DNA of 64,000 nucleotides from the NCBI RefSeq assembly GCF_001598375.1, contig NZ_BCYV01000005.1:62001-126000 (forward strand), in the 5' to 3' direction. This DNA comes from Novosphingobium capsulatum NBRC 12533. GTDB taxonomy: Bacteria > Pseudomonadota > Alphaproteobacteria > Sphingomonadales > Sphingomonadaceae. The translations under genes were made by a program, and so were the position numbers. Position 1 is the first letter of the stretch, and each line of letters opens with the position of its first letter. Below, piece after piece: positions 47,021-55,422 of this stretch. Below the pieces are notes generated by a model. That model was not told the origin of the DNA. It saw only the letters and a list, made by a program, of their open reading frames with translations, and ran no database searches.

Positions 47021-47671
47021 TCAGCACGTTGCTGGTGTGACCGCAGGCGCCGGGTTGTAGATCTGCGTCAGATCGCGATCGTCACGAACATACATCGCCG
47101 CGTCCTTGCGGATAACGGTGGTTTTGAACACCGTGCCGAAAAACAAGGGTTGGTAGTTGTAGGCCACTTCGACGTACATCATCGCATAAGGGCTTTCGAC
47201 CGTGATGGGCGTGGGCTGCCCCATGCCGGCAAAGCTGGTGCCGGTGCTGCCCGTGCCCTGGACGCCATAGCGCGAGACGTACTTGTTGCTGCCCCAGCAA
47301 CGCTGCCAGTGAATCCATTGGCCGCCCGAGCTGTTGGTTTCCAGGCTGGAGAGGATCACCCGGCCGTTGACGGGAAAATTGAGGTCTTCCACCGAAAGCG
47401 CGGCGCCGGTGAATACCTGGTTCACGTCAAATTCGCGAAACATCGGCGCGCCGCCCACCACCGACTGCTTGGCGCGTGAAGCGTTGTCGGCCACCGAAAT
47501 GGCAAGCTGGTTGAGCCGGACATGCAGGATGCCCAAGTTTACCATTTCCATCGAGCCCAGGGCCATGACCATGACGAACGGCAGGCTGACGCCCAGTTCG
47601 ACGACGGTAACCGCGCTGGTATTGCGCGCGAGGCGGCGCAGGAGCGGAAAGAGAGAGCGACGCTTCAGCAT
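47021..47671 (-). CDS. TadE-like pseudopilin
   Basis: A 216-aa protein with a type-IV pseudopilin-like N-terminus: basic stretch, then TSAVTVVELGVSLPFVMVMALGSMEM, a hydrophobic helix with Glu at +5, as in TadE/TadF. The rest is an extracellular domain with two cysteines that could pair. It is the third gene of a minus-strand run with another TadE-like and a TadG-like gene. Its start precedes the stop of the preceding gene by 7 bases. Confidence 0.8.
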   Translation of the reverse strand: MLKRRSLFPLLRRLARNTSAVTVVELGVSLPFVMVMALGSMEMVNLGILHVRLNQLAISVADNASRAKQSVVGGAPMFREFDVNQVFTGAALSVEDLNFPVNGRVILSSLETNSSGGQWIHWQRCWGSNKYVSRYGVQGTGSTGTSFAGMGQPTPITVESPYAMMYVEVAYNYQPLFFGTVFKTTVIRKDAAMYVRDDRDLTQIYNPAPAVTPATC

Positions 47672-48267
47672 ATCTGGGTCACCGTACGAACGGTCTGCGT
47701 GGCAAAGGGCTGGTTGCGCAAGATCGTGCTGGCGCTTGCCGTCATGTTGGTTGGCAGGCCAAGCATGCTGGAAAAGCCGAACAGCGCGGTATAGTTCACC
47801 GTGACGGTATAGAGCACGACGTCGTTTGCGCCGCCCAGCCCGGTCTTGCCCATATCCGCATCCCAGACCCCGTTGCCGTTGGCATCGTTGAAGCATTCGC
47901 CCTGATCGTATTGCCCGTTCTTGTTGGAATCGGTGAAGACTTCGGGCTGACCGACGTTGGTGAAATCGGTATAGTTGCGGCGCGAGAACGATACCGTGGC
48001 CCATGGCACGACATGCTGGATGCGCGTGGTGACCTCGCTGTCGATGGTGGTAGTCGAGGTTTGCGCGCTTTGCAGCGAGGAATCGCGCCCGGCGGCGTTG
48101 ATCGTGCCGGTCAACACGGCCTGCACATAATAGGCCAGGCCCAACTCCAGCAACACGGCCATGATCAGCAGCATGACCGGCGCAGCCAGCGCAAATTCCA
48201 GCGCGGTCACGCCCCGGGGATCGCGCCGGAGCCGGCGGACCATCTGGCGAAGCACGAGGCCGGTCAT
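47665..48267 (-). CDS. TadE-like pseudopilin with EF-hand-type loops
   Basis: A 200-aa protein: RDPRGVTALEFALAAPVMLLIMAV is the TadE pseudopilin motif (Glu at position 5 of the helix). In the extracellular part, residues 113-124 form a perfect EF-hand-type loop (D-x-N-x-N-G-x-x-D-x-x-E) and a second loop starts at Asp128 (DANGNGVWDAD). Calcium binding is likely but inferred. It overlaps the TadG-like gene by 4 bases (ATGA) and the next gene by 7 bases. Confidence 0.8.
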   Translation of the reverse strand: MTGLVLRQMVRRLRRDPRGVTALEFALAAPVMLLIMAVLLELGLAYYVQAVLTGTINAAGRDSSLQSAQTSTTTIDSEVTTRIQHVVPWATVSFSRRNYTDFTNVGQPEVFTDSNKNGQYDQGECFNDANGNGVWDADMGKTGLGGANDVVLYTVTVNYTALFGFSSMLGLPTNMTASASTILRNQPFATQTVRTVTQIC

Positions 48268-50069
48268 TTGTTGAGCCGCAGGTTGGCCACCTGGCCGGCG
48301 ATGTACTGGAAGGTGGTGGTCAGCGCCGTGGTATTGGATGCGTAATAGGCGCGGTTGGCCGTGGCGCAGGCCTGCATCTGGGTTGTCAGGGTCTGGCCAA
48401 AGCCGATGACCCAGATGGTATAGCCCATGTTCTTGGCCAGCGTGCAAGCCGCCAGGAAGCGGTTGTTGTGATAGTTGACGAGGCTGGAGGCCGAGGTGGA
48501 GGTGGGCGCATCGCGGCCATCGTATTGCGTCACGCCCCACGCCGTATAGTTGGCGGGATAGTTTTCCATGGTGCCGTCGGTCATGAAGATGATGTGGCGG
48601 CTCACCGAGGGCAGATTGCCGGCATTGACGTTGCTGGCAAAAATCCCGTTGGGATTGCCCAGGCGCGCGCCCCACAGCATGCCGATGTCGTGATAGGTAC
48701 CGCCGTTGGCGTAGAGGCTGTTGACGTAATTGTTCAGCCACGTGGGCACGGTTTGCGGCGCCGTGGTATCCACCGTGGTGAACGGCAGCATCGACTGCGG
48801 GCAATAGCCTGTTTGGTTGGACATGTCGGTGGTCGTGTTGAGCGGCATTGAATAGCCGTTGAGATAGAACTCGAGGCTTTCCAGATAGGGCTTCCAGCTG
48901 GTGGCGTCGTTGGTCGGCGCGCTCGTCACGTCCATGTCGTAGGCGCCGCTGGGAATGGGCGACATCGACAGCTGCGGCACCGTGTTGCGCTCTTCGATGC
49001 AGCCGCTCCAAGTATAGCTGGTGGTGGTGACATTGCCCACCGTGCCGGTGGCAGTGGTGCCGGTGGCGAGGTCGCGGATGGTGTAGTAGGGATTGGTGCT
49101 GGATGGCTTGGTCGTGACGTAGGATGCGCTCGATGCGTTGTTGCCGTTATAGAGCGTCACGCCCGTCGCCAGCGGCACCGAGCCGAATCCCTTGAACGCG
49201 GTCACGTCCATGGTCGTCTGGGCATAGCGATAGCTGATCGCGGGATATCGCGTCTGCTTGTTCACGGTGATGGGGGTGGTGCTGAACTGCACCAACTGGG
49301 TAATGTATGGCGAGCTGTTGACGAAATAGTTGCTGGGCATCGCGCCCGACGTCAGCAGCCCTTTGGCGTTGACCGTCATGGAATAGGGTACGAAGCCGAA
49401 GCGCACGCGGGTGTTGACCTTGTCGACCACCGCACCCGCCACCGTGGTATAAAACGAGCGGATCGCGTTCTGCAGGCCGACGATCTTGGAATCCGAACCG
49501 CTATAGCAATTGCCGCCCGACACATTGCAGGCCATCGACCCGGTCGTATCGAGCACGAACATGACGTCGGCATTGGCCATCTGCAATTCAGCGCTGCACT
49601 CCACGGTCATCGGCAGGCTGGAATAGTTGAACAGCTTCATCAGCGTGGTCGGCATCGTGGTGCTGGCCGTGCCGCTGACGTGGCCGGTGGTATCGGCGCT
49701 GGTGGTGAAAACCGCGGCAGAGCTTTCAGTGCGGTTTTCGTTGATGTTGAAGTTGAACATCTTGTTGGCCTTGGCCTGTTCGGCAGCGCCATAGACGCCC
49801 GAAGCCGCCATCGCCTTGCGTCCGGCAAGCACGCCTGCGTCGCAGGCGTCCTGAAGGCTGGTCTTGGTGAGATACGCGCGCGACATGTCCATGCCCAGGC
49901 CTGCCAGCGTGATCATCGTGAACGCCGTCAGCGTCATGATCGCCAGGGCATTGCCAGCCCGGTCCTTGGCCAGGCGGCCCATGAAGCCGCGGGCAGGACC
50001 CTGCGTGCGGTGCTGGCCGCGGCTGCCGCGATAGGCCTTCAAGCGCTGACGCAACCAACCCAAAAGCAT
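48264..50069 (-). CDS. TadG-like protein with von Willebrand factor A domain
   Basis: A 601-aa protein, N-terminal Tad-type membrane helix (DRAGNALAIMTLTAFTMITLAGLGMDMSRAYL region) followed by a vWA domain with MIDAS motif DTTGSMAC (DxTxS form). The domain is very rich in Ser, Thr, Asn and Tyr, as in exported adhesins. The C-terminal part has FMTDGTMENYPANYTAWG and VIGFGQTL, the later vWA strands. First gene of the three-gene Tad run. No pilin, ATPase or channel gene of a tad system is near. Confidence 0.85.
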   Translation of the reverse strand: MLLGWLRQRLKAYRGSRGQHRTQGPARGFMGRLAKDRAGNALAIMTLTAFTMITLAGLGMDMSRAYLTKTSLQDACDAGVLAGRKAMAASGVYGAAEQAKANKMFNFNINENRTESSAAVFTTSADTTGHVSGTASTTMPTTLMKLFNYSSLPMTVECSAELQMANADVMFVLDTTGSMACNVSGGNCYSGSDSKIVGLQNAIRSFYTTVAGAVVDKVNTRVRFGFVPYSMTVNAKGLLTSGAMPSNYFVNSSPYITQLVQFSTTPITVNKQTRYPAISYRYAQTTMDVTAFKGFGSVPLATGVTLYNGNNASSASYVTTKPSSTNPYYTIRDLATGTTATGTVGNVTTTSYTWSGCIEERNTVPQLSMSPIPSGAYDMDVTSAPTNDATSWKPYLESLEFYLNGYSMPLNTTTDMSNQTGYCPQSMLPFTTVDTTAPQTVPTWLNNYVNSLYANGGTYHDIGMLWGARLGNPNGIFASNVNAGNLPSVSRHIIFMTDGTMENYPANYTAWGVTQYDGRDAPTSTSASSLVNYHNNRFLAACTLAKNMGYTIWVIGFGQTLTTQMQACATANRAYYASNTTALTTTFQYIAGQVANLRLNK

Positions 50070-50361
50070 GATCGAAACCTGAACCTTCCCGTTGCCGTGG
50101 CGCTGTCACGCACCACACCCCGGCGGCGATCATGCATCGGCAAGTGCTGCCGACCGGTTAATGTCTCGCGAAATTTTCCAACGCATTGCTACGCAGCGGC
50201 AGGCATCGTGCTGGAAGGGCAGGGTCTGCCGTGGTTAACGGCGGCAGGCGCAGTGGCTGGTGTGAGGGCGGCAGGGCCATCGCCGGACGCCGCGAAATTC
50301 TGCGGTTTTTCCGTCGCGATGCGCTTGCATTGCCTGGCCAAATGTGATTCTTCTTGACGCT

Positions 50362-50691
50362 ATGAAGCGGCGTCGCCCCAACCTCAAACTGCCTCGCAAC
50401 AGCGTGACCGAGTCGCTGGCGCTGATCGCGTTGCTGCTGATCGGCGCCTGGGCCGTGGCGGGGCCGAGCGGGCTCTTGGCGTGGAGCGAAAATGCCCACA
50501 CGCTGGAGCAGCGGCAAAAGGAAGTGGCGCAGCTTTCGGCAGAGCGTGATCGCCTGCAAAACCGGGTCAATCTGCTCGATCCCAAGCATGCCGATCCCGA
50601 TCTGGTGGGCGAACTGCTGCGCGCCGATCTCAATGTGGCCCATCCCGATGAACTGGTTATCCCCCGGCAGGAAGCCGTGACGAACCAATAA
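50362..50691 (+). CDS. ftsB: Septum formation initiator family protein (FtsB-like)
   Basis: Divisome protein of the FtsB/DivIC family. 109 aa: a short basic cytoplasmic end, one membrane segment (SLALIALLLIGAWAVAGPSG) and a coiled coil (TLEQRQKEVAQLSAERDRLQ) followed by the NRVNLLDPKHADPDLVGELLR block typical of the family. ATG 50362 is chosen over a GTG at 50344. Monocistronic or read into the phospholipase gene 79 bases later. Confidence 0.85.
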   Translation: MKRRRPNLKLPRNSVTESLALIALLLIGAWAVAGPSGLLAWSENAHTLEQRQKEVAQLSAERDRLQNRVNLLDPKHADPDLVGELLRADLNVAHPDELVIPRQEAVTNQ

Positions 50692-50770
50692 CTTCGTGCT
50701 GCTCGAACGGGGCACGCGCGATCGTTTGGAATAGGGTGGAACCTCTGCGCCGTCCCGGCGTTGCGCGGGT

Positions 50771-52351
50771 ATGAATGCACCAGAGGGGCCACGCGATCCC
50801 GCGTCCGGCGTTGCGCCGTCCGATTCCGCCGTTCATCTCGGCAGCGAGGAAGGGATAGAAGAAGGCGTGTGGCGCTATGCCCGCGCAACGCGTGCCCATG
50901 CCGTGGTCGATGCGGCAGATTACTTTGCCCTGATGCGTGATGCGATGCTGGCGGCGCGCCAGCGCATCCACTTGATCGGTTGGGATTTCGACACGCGCAT
51001 CCTGATCGGCGACGGGCGGCGCTGGTGGAACCTGCCGCGCAAGCGCGTGGCGCCGGCGCGGCTGGGCGCCTTCGTGGTGTGGCTGGCCAACCGCCGCCGC
51101 GGGCTGGAAGTTCTGGTGCTGAAATGGAATTTCGGCGCGCTCAAGGCACTGATGCGCGGGTCGATGGTGGTTGACCTGTTCCGCTGGTGGCGCCATCCGC
51201 GCATCGGCTACAAGCTGGACGCGGCCCATCCGATCGGCTGCAGCCATCACCAGAAGATCGCAGTGATTGACGATTGCTTTGCCGTGTGTGGCGGGATCGA
51301 CATGGCGGGAGACCGCTGGGACACGCGCGACCATATCGATGAAGATCCCAGGCGGCGGCGGCCCGGTGGCCAGCCCTATGGCCCATGGCACGATTGCACG
51401 ATGCTGCTGGAAGGGCCGGTGGCGGCGGCGCTGGGCGAATTTGGCCGCACCCGCTGGCACCAGGCCGGTGGGCGCCATCTCGAGCCCTGCCGCCCCCAGG
51501 TGGAAAGCGCCTGGCCCAATGGCATCGTCGCGCAGTTCACCGATGTGGAAGTGGGCATTGCCCGCACGCGCTCACCCTATGCCAATATTGCCGAAGTGCG
51601 CGAAATCGAGGCGCTGTTCTGCCGCCAGATTGCCGCCGCAAAGCACTTCATCTATGCCGAAAACCAGTATTTCGCCTCGCGCCGCGTGGCCGAGGCGCTG
51701 GCCGCGCGGCTCGATGCGCCCGACGCGCCCGAAGTGATGCTGGTAATGCCGCAGGCCTCTGACGGGTGGCTGGAACAGGCCGCGATGGACCTGACGCGCA
51801 TCCAGTTGTTCGAAGCGGTGAAATGCCACGATCCGCATGGGCGCTTTTCGATCTGGCATCCGTTCACCAAAGGGGGAACGCCGATCTATGTCCATGCCAA
51901 GCTGATGATCGTGGACGATCAGGTGCTGCGCATCGGCTCTGCCAACATGAACAACCGCTCGATGGGGTTGGACAGCGAATGCGACGTGTTCATCGATGCG
52001 GGCCGGCCGGGTAACGACCACGCCATGCCGGCAATCCGCGCCTTGCGCCATTCGCTGTTGGCAGAGCATTGCGGACTGGCCGAAGAGCAGGTAGCGGCGG
52101 CCTTGGCCGATGGCGGCAGCATGGCTGCGCTGGCGGCTGAGTCGGCCAAGGCGGGCGGGCGGCATCTGCGGCCGTTCGTGCCCCGGCCACTGACCGAGGC
52201 CGAACAGGCCCTGGCCGATTCCGAAGCGCTCGACCCCGAGCGCCCCGAGGAAATGCTGGCCTTCTACCAACGCGGGCGCCTGTGGCGTGGCGGGCTGGGC
52301 AGGAAGCTGGCAAAGTGGCGGCGCCGGCGCGGCAACGCGACACAGGATTGA
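50771..52351 (+). CDS. Phospholipase D-like phosphodiesterase
   Basis: A 526-aa member of the PLD superfamily (phospholipases D and cardiolipin synthases). Both HxKxxxxD motifs are complete: HHQKIAVIDDCFAVCGG and HAKLMIVDDQVLRIGSANMNNRS. The C-terminal region beyond the second motif (HSLLAEHCGLAEE...) matches bacterial PLD-like enzymes rather than cardiolipin synthase, and there is no membrane segment. The substrate cannot be read from the sequence. Confidence 0.88.
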   Translation: MNAPEGPRDPASGVAPSDSAVHLGSEEGIEEGVWRYARATRAHAVVDAADYFALMRDAMLAARQRIHLIGWDFDTRILIGDGRRWWNLPRKRVAPARLGAFVVWLANRRRGLEVLVLKWNFGALKALMRGSMVVDLFRWWRHPRIGYKLDAAHPIGCSHHQKIAVIDDCFAVCGGIDMAGDRWDTRDHIDEDPRRRRPGGQPYGPWHDCTMLLEGPVAAALGEFGRTRWHQAGGRHLEPCRPQVESAWPNGIVAQFTDVEVGIARTRSPYANIAEVREIEALFCRQIAAAKHFIYAENQYFASRRVAEALAARLDAPDAPEVMLVMPQASDGWLEQAAMDLTRIQLFEAVKCHDPHGRFSIWHPFTKGGTPIYVHAKLMIVDDQVLRIGSANMNNRSMGLDSECDVFIDAGRPGNDHAMPAIRALRHSLLAEHCGLAEEQVAAALADGGSMAALAAESAKAGGRHLRPFVPRPLTEAEQALADSEALDPERPEEMLAFYQRGRLWRGGLGRKLAKWRRRRGNATQD

Positions 52352-52392
52352 CGCACGGGCCGCGTTGTCCGGGCATTGAGGACGGGACCAGT

Positions 52393-53019
52393 ATGACGAA
52401 TTTGCCGGGCTGCGGCCATGATCATGGCTATGACGAAGATACCGCGCGCGGCAAGGTGCCGGTGCCGCCCCATGTGCAGCAGGCGATCCGCACCCTGATC
52501 GAATGGGCTGGTGACGATCCAGCGCGCGAAGGCCTGATCGATACGCCCAAGCGCGTGGCGCGGGCGTGGCTGGAATATTGTCAGGGCTATGCCGAAGATC
52601 CGGCAGTGCACCTCACGCGCACGTTTGCCGAGGTGGGCGGCTATGACGAGATCGTCGTGCTCAAGGACATTCCGTTCCAATCGCATTGCGAACACCACAT
52701 GGCGCCGATCACCGGCAAGGCATCGATCGCCTATCTGCCGCAAAACCGCGTGGTGGGAATTTCCAAGCTGGCGCGCGTGTTGCACGGCTATGCCCAGCGG
52801 CTGCAGATCCAGGAACGGCTGACCGCCGAAGTCGCGCAATGCATCTGGGATCACCTCCACCCGCAAGGCGTGGCCGTGGTGATCGAGGCGCAGCATGGCT
52901 GCATGACCGGGCGCGGCGTGCGCACGCCGGGCGTGGGCATGGTGACGAGCCGGCTGCTGGGCTGCTTCCTGGCGGATTCGCGCAGCCGCAAGGAAGTGAT
53001 GAGCTTGATGGGCTATTGA
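52393..53019 (+). CDS. folE: GTP cyclohydrolase I
   Basis: Converts GTP to dihydroneopterin triphosphate, first step of folate synthesis. 208 aa, zinc ligands in SHCEHHMAP and QHGCMTGRGV, substrate block GKASIAYLPQNRVVGISKLARV. The start at 52393 (MTNLPGCGHDHG) gives the normal length. A hairpin of 11 bp lies between its stop and the convergent peroxiredoxin gene. Confidence 0.97.
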   Translation: MTNLPGCGHDHGYDEDTARGKVPVPPHVQQAIRTLIEWAGDDPAREGLIDTPKRVARAWLEYCQGYAEDPAVHLTRTFAEVGGYDEIVVLKDIPFQSHCEHHMAPITGKASIAYLPQNRVVGISKLARVLHGYAQRLQIQERLTAEVAQCIWDHLHPQGVAVVIEAQHGCMTGRGVRTPGVGMVTSRLLGCFLADSRSRKEVMSLMGY

Positions 53020-53029
53020 TCGCCGGCAG

Positions 53030-53061
53030 CGCCGGCTGCCCCATCGCGGAGGCAGCCGGCG
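53030..53061. terminator. Hairpin between convergent folE and peroxiredoxin genes
   Basis: Perfect 11-bp stem CGCCGGCTGCC (53030-53040) with GGCAGCCGGCG (53051-53061), loop of ten. There is no T-run, so termination is only likely. Confidence 0.5.
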
Positions 53062-53074
53062 CGCCGGTATCAGC

Positions 53075-53554
53075 TCACAGCTTTTCGAGCACGTATTCCG
53101 CCGCGCTGACCTTGAAGTCGCCCGGCGCTTCGACGTGGAGCTGTTCGACCACGCCATCGTTGATCACGGCGGCAAAGCGCTGGCCGCGCAGGCCCAGGCC
53201 AAACCCGGTGCCGTCCATCGTCAGGCCGAGCGCCTTGGCGAAATCGCCATTGCCATCGGCCAGCATCGTCACCTCGGGCGAGCCGCTGGCTTCGCCCCAG
53301 GCCTTCATCACGAACGGATCGTTGACCGCGGTGCAGGCGATTTCATCGATGCCCTTGGCCTTGAGTTCGGCGGCCTTGTCAACATAGCCCGGCAGGTGGC
53401 GGGCCGAGCAGGTGGGGGTGAAAGCGCCCGGCACCGAAAACAGGGCGACGCGCTTGCCCTTGAAGTATTCAGCCGACTGCACGGCTTCGGGGCCGTCCTT
53501 CGTGGCCTTGACCAGCTTCACATCGGGCAGGGTTTCGCCAACGGTGATCGTCAT
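53075..53554 (-). CDS. Peroxiredoxin (Prx5/AhpE-like, redoxin family)
   Basis: Thiol peroxidase of the Prx5 type. 159 aa; the active-site motif is PGAFTPTCSARHLPGY with the peroxidatic cysteine in PTCS. TSxP-type surroundings and DPFVMKAWGEASG are typical. Reductant is probably glutaredoxin or thioredoxin. ATG 53554 has AAAGGA 8 bases upstream; the frame reaches 10 codons further. Confidence 0.93.
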   Translation of the reverse strand: MTITVGETLPDVKLVKATKDGPEAVQSAEYFKGKRVALFSVPGAFTPTCSARHLPGYVDKAAELKAKGIDEIACTAVNDPFVMKAWGEASGSPEVTMLADGNGDFAKALGLTMDGTGFGLGLRGQRFAAVINDGVVEQLHVEAPGDFKVSAAEYVLEKL

Positions 53555-53731
53555 CCCCAAATTCCTTTCATTGTCATCCGCCACGAGGGAGTGGCGGCCG
53601 GTTGGGGATATAGGCGCAGGGCAGGGGCGTGCAACCGCCGCGCGCGGCAGGGCGTGGGGAAATTCGCGTTGCCGCGTGGCGGCAGGTGGTAGCGGCCCGG
53701 CGGCTGCTGTGCCGGCATCGGTAGGAATGCC

Positions 53732-53856
53732 GATATAAAGACTTCTTTATATTAACGTTGCCCTGTGCAGGCGGACCCGCTAAGAGCAGCCCATCAGCGG
53801 CCTGCCCCTGGCGGGTCTTTTTTGCGTTCAGACGCCCTTTTGTACGGAGATGCCTC
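53732..53856 (+). promoter_or_regulatory. ahcY leader with mutually exclusive hairpins (attenuator-like)
   Basis: The 302 bases between the peroxiredoxin and ahcY starts hold no gene. An AT-rich stretch (about 53732-53757) could hold the promoter. Downstream, GACCCGC (53774-53780) pairs with GCGGGTC (53811-53817) and is followed by six T: a terminator. An alternative hairpin, GCAGG (53767-53771) with CCTGC (53801-53805) plus CCGCT (53777-53781) with AGCGG (53796-53800), uses the same CCGC and excludes the terminator. This is the form of a transcription attenuator or riboswitch platform. It does not read like the SAH riboswitch that I know. Confidence 0.6.
53774..53823 (+). terminator. Terminator hairpin in the ahcY leader
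   Basis: 7-bp stem GACCCGC/GCGGGTC (53774-53780, 53811-53817) followed directly by TTTTTT (53818-53823), 33 bases before the ahcY GTG. Its place ahead of the gene suggests conditional termination. Confidence 0.62.
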
Positions 53857-55263
53857 GTGGCCAGCGCGCTCGAAGCGAACAAGGACTATGTCATTGCCGA
53901 TCTCGGCCTGGCCGATTTCGGCCGCGCGGAAATCGCCATTGCCGAAACCGAAATGCCCGGCCTCATGGCGCTGCGCCAGGAATTCGGCGCGTCGCAGCCC
54001 TTGAAGGGCGCGCGCATCACCGGCTCGCTGCACATGACGATCCAGACCGCCGTGCTGATCGAGACGCTGGTTGCCCTGGGCGCCGACGTGCGCTGGGCCA
54101 CCTGCAACATCTATTCCACGCAGGACCATGCCGCCGCCGCGATCGCCGCAGCGGGCATTCCGGTGTTCGCCGTGAAGGGCGAAAGCCTGGCGGATTACTG
54201 GGACTATGTCGGCCGCATCTTCGACTGGGGCGATGACACCGCCAACCTGATCCTGGACGATGGCGGCGACGCCACCATGTTCGCGCTGTGGGGCGCGCGC
54301 GTGGAAGCGGGCGAAACCCTGTTCGAGCCCAGCAACGCCGAAGAAATCGAATTCTGCCGCGCGCTCAAGGCGTTCCTCAAGGCCAAGCCGGGCTACCTGA
54401 CCGAGAGCGTCAAGGCCATCAAGGGCGTTTCGGAAGAAACCACCACGGGCGTGCACCGCCTTTACCAGATCGCCAAGGACGGCAAGCTGCCGTTCCCGGC
54501 GATCAACGTGAACGATTCGGTGACCAAGTCGAAGTTCGACAACCTCTATGGCTGCAAGGAATCGCTGGTTGACGCGATCCGCCGCGCCACTGACGTGATG
54601 CTGGCCGGCAAGGTTGCGTGCGTGGCCGGCTTTGGCGACGTGGGCAAGGGTTCGGCCGCTTCGCTGCGCAATGGCGGCGCCCGCGTGATGGTCACCGAAG
54701 TCGATCCGATCTGCGCGCTGCAGGCGGCGATGGAAGGCTATGAAGTGGTGACGATGGAAGAAGCCGTCACCCGCGCCGACATCTTCGTGACCGCCACCGG
54801 CAACGAAGACGTGATCACCGCCGAGCACATGAAGGCGATGAAGCCGATGAGCATCGTGTGCAACATCGGCCACTTCGACAGCGAAATCCAGATTTCGGCC
54901 CTGTCGAACTACAAGTGGACCGAAGTGAAGCCCGGCACCGACCTGGTCGAATTCCCGGACGGCAAGCAGATCATCATCCTCGCCAAGGGCCGCCTGGTGA
55001 ATCTGGGCTGCGCCACCGGCCACCCCAGCTTCGTGATGAGCGCCAGCTTCACCAACCAGACGCTGGCCCAGATCGAACTGTTCACCAAGGCCGATCAGTA
55101 CAAGAATGACGTCTATGTGCTGCCCAAGCACCTGGATGAAAAGGTCGCGGCGCTGCACCTCGAAAAGCTGGGCGTGAAGCTGACCAAGCTGAGCGACAAG
55201 CAGGCGAGCTATATCGGCGTGACCCCGCAGGGTCCGTTCAAGCCGGATCACTATCGCTATTGA
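53857..55263 (+). CDS. ahcY: Adenosylhomocysteinase (S-adenosylhomocysteine hydrolase)
   Basis: Splits S-adenosylhomocysteine to adenosine and homocysteine and so recycles the product of methylation. 468 aa. Signatures: [34 protein letters not shown], the NAD-binding [20 protein letters not shown] and the C-terminal KPDHYRY. The start is GTG at 53857 with GGAGA 7 bases upstream; the open frame runs further back through the leader, but that part is non-coding. A switch-like leader precedes it and a terminator follows. Confidence 0.97.
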   Translation: MASALEANKDYVIADLGLADFGRAEIAIAETEMPGLMALRQEFGASQPLKGARITGSLHMTIQTAVLIETLVALGADVRWATCNIYSTQDHAAAAIAAAGIPVFAVKGESLADYWDYVGRIFDWGDDTANLILDDGGDATMFALWGARVEAGETLFEPSNAEEIEFCRALKAFLKAKPGYLTESVKAIKGVSEETTTGVHRLYQIAKDGKLPFPAINVNDSVTKSKFDNLYGCKESLVDAIRRATDVMLAGKVACVAGFGDVGKGSAASLRNGGARVMVTEVDPICALQAAMEGYEVVTMEEAVTRADIFVTATGNEDVITAEHMKAMKPMSIVCNIGHFDSEIQISALSNYKWTEVKPGTDLVEFPDGKQIIILAKGRLVNLGCATGHPSFVMSASFTNQTLAQIELFTKADQYKNDVYVLPKHLDEKVAALHLEKLGVKLTKLSDKQASYIGVTPQGPFKPDHYRY

Positions 55264-55305
55264 TCCCGGATACGTGACCGGCTGCATGCCGGGCATGGCT
55301 GCAAG

Positions 55306-55337
55306 CGCCCTGCATCCCTTGGGATGTGGGGCGTTTT
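55306..55337 (+). terminator. Rho-independent terminator of ahcY
   Basis: 13-bp stem, CGCCCTGCATCCC (55306-55318) with GGGATGTGGGGCG (55321-55333), two G-T wobbles, then TTTT, 43 bases after the ahcY stop. Confidence 0.8.
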
Positions 55338-55422
55338 GCTGCGCGGATACTTGCGCGGGATCGGGCGAATTTCGCGCGGGTTGCGGTTGTATTTCGCCCG
55401 CGTGCAGCCTAGCCAAGGGGTG

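Noticed and set aside
53758..53856. Extended N-terminus of AhcY from the open frame at 53758
   Set aside because: It runs through the leader hairpins and T-run, is not like any AhcY N-terminus, and the GTG at 53857 has a good GGAGA site.
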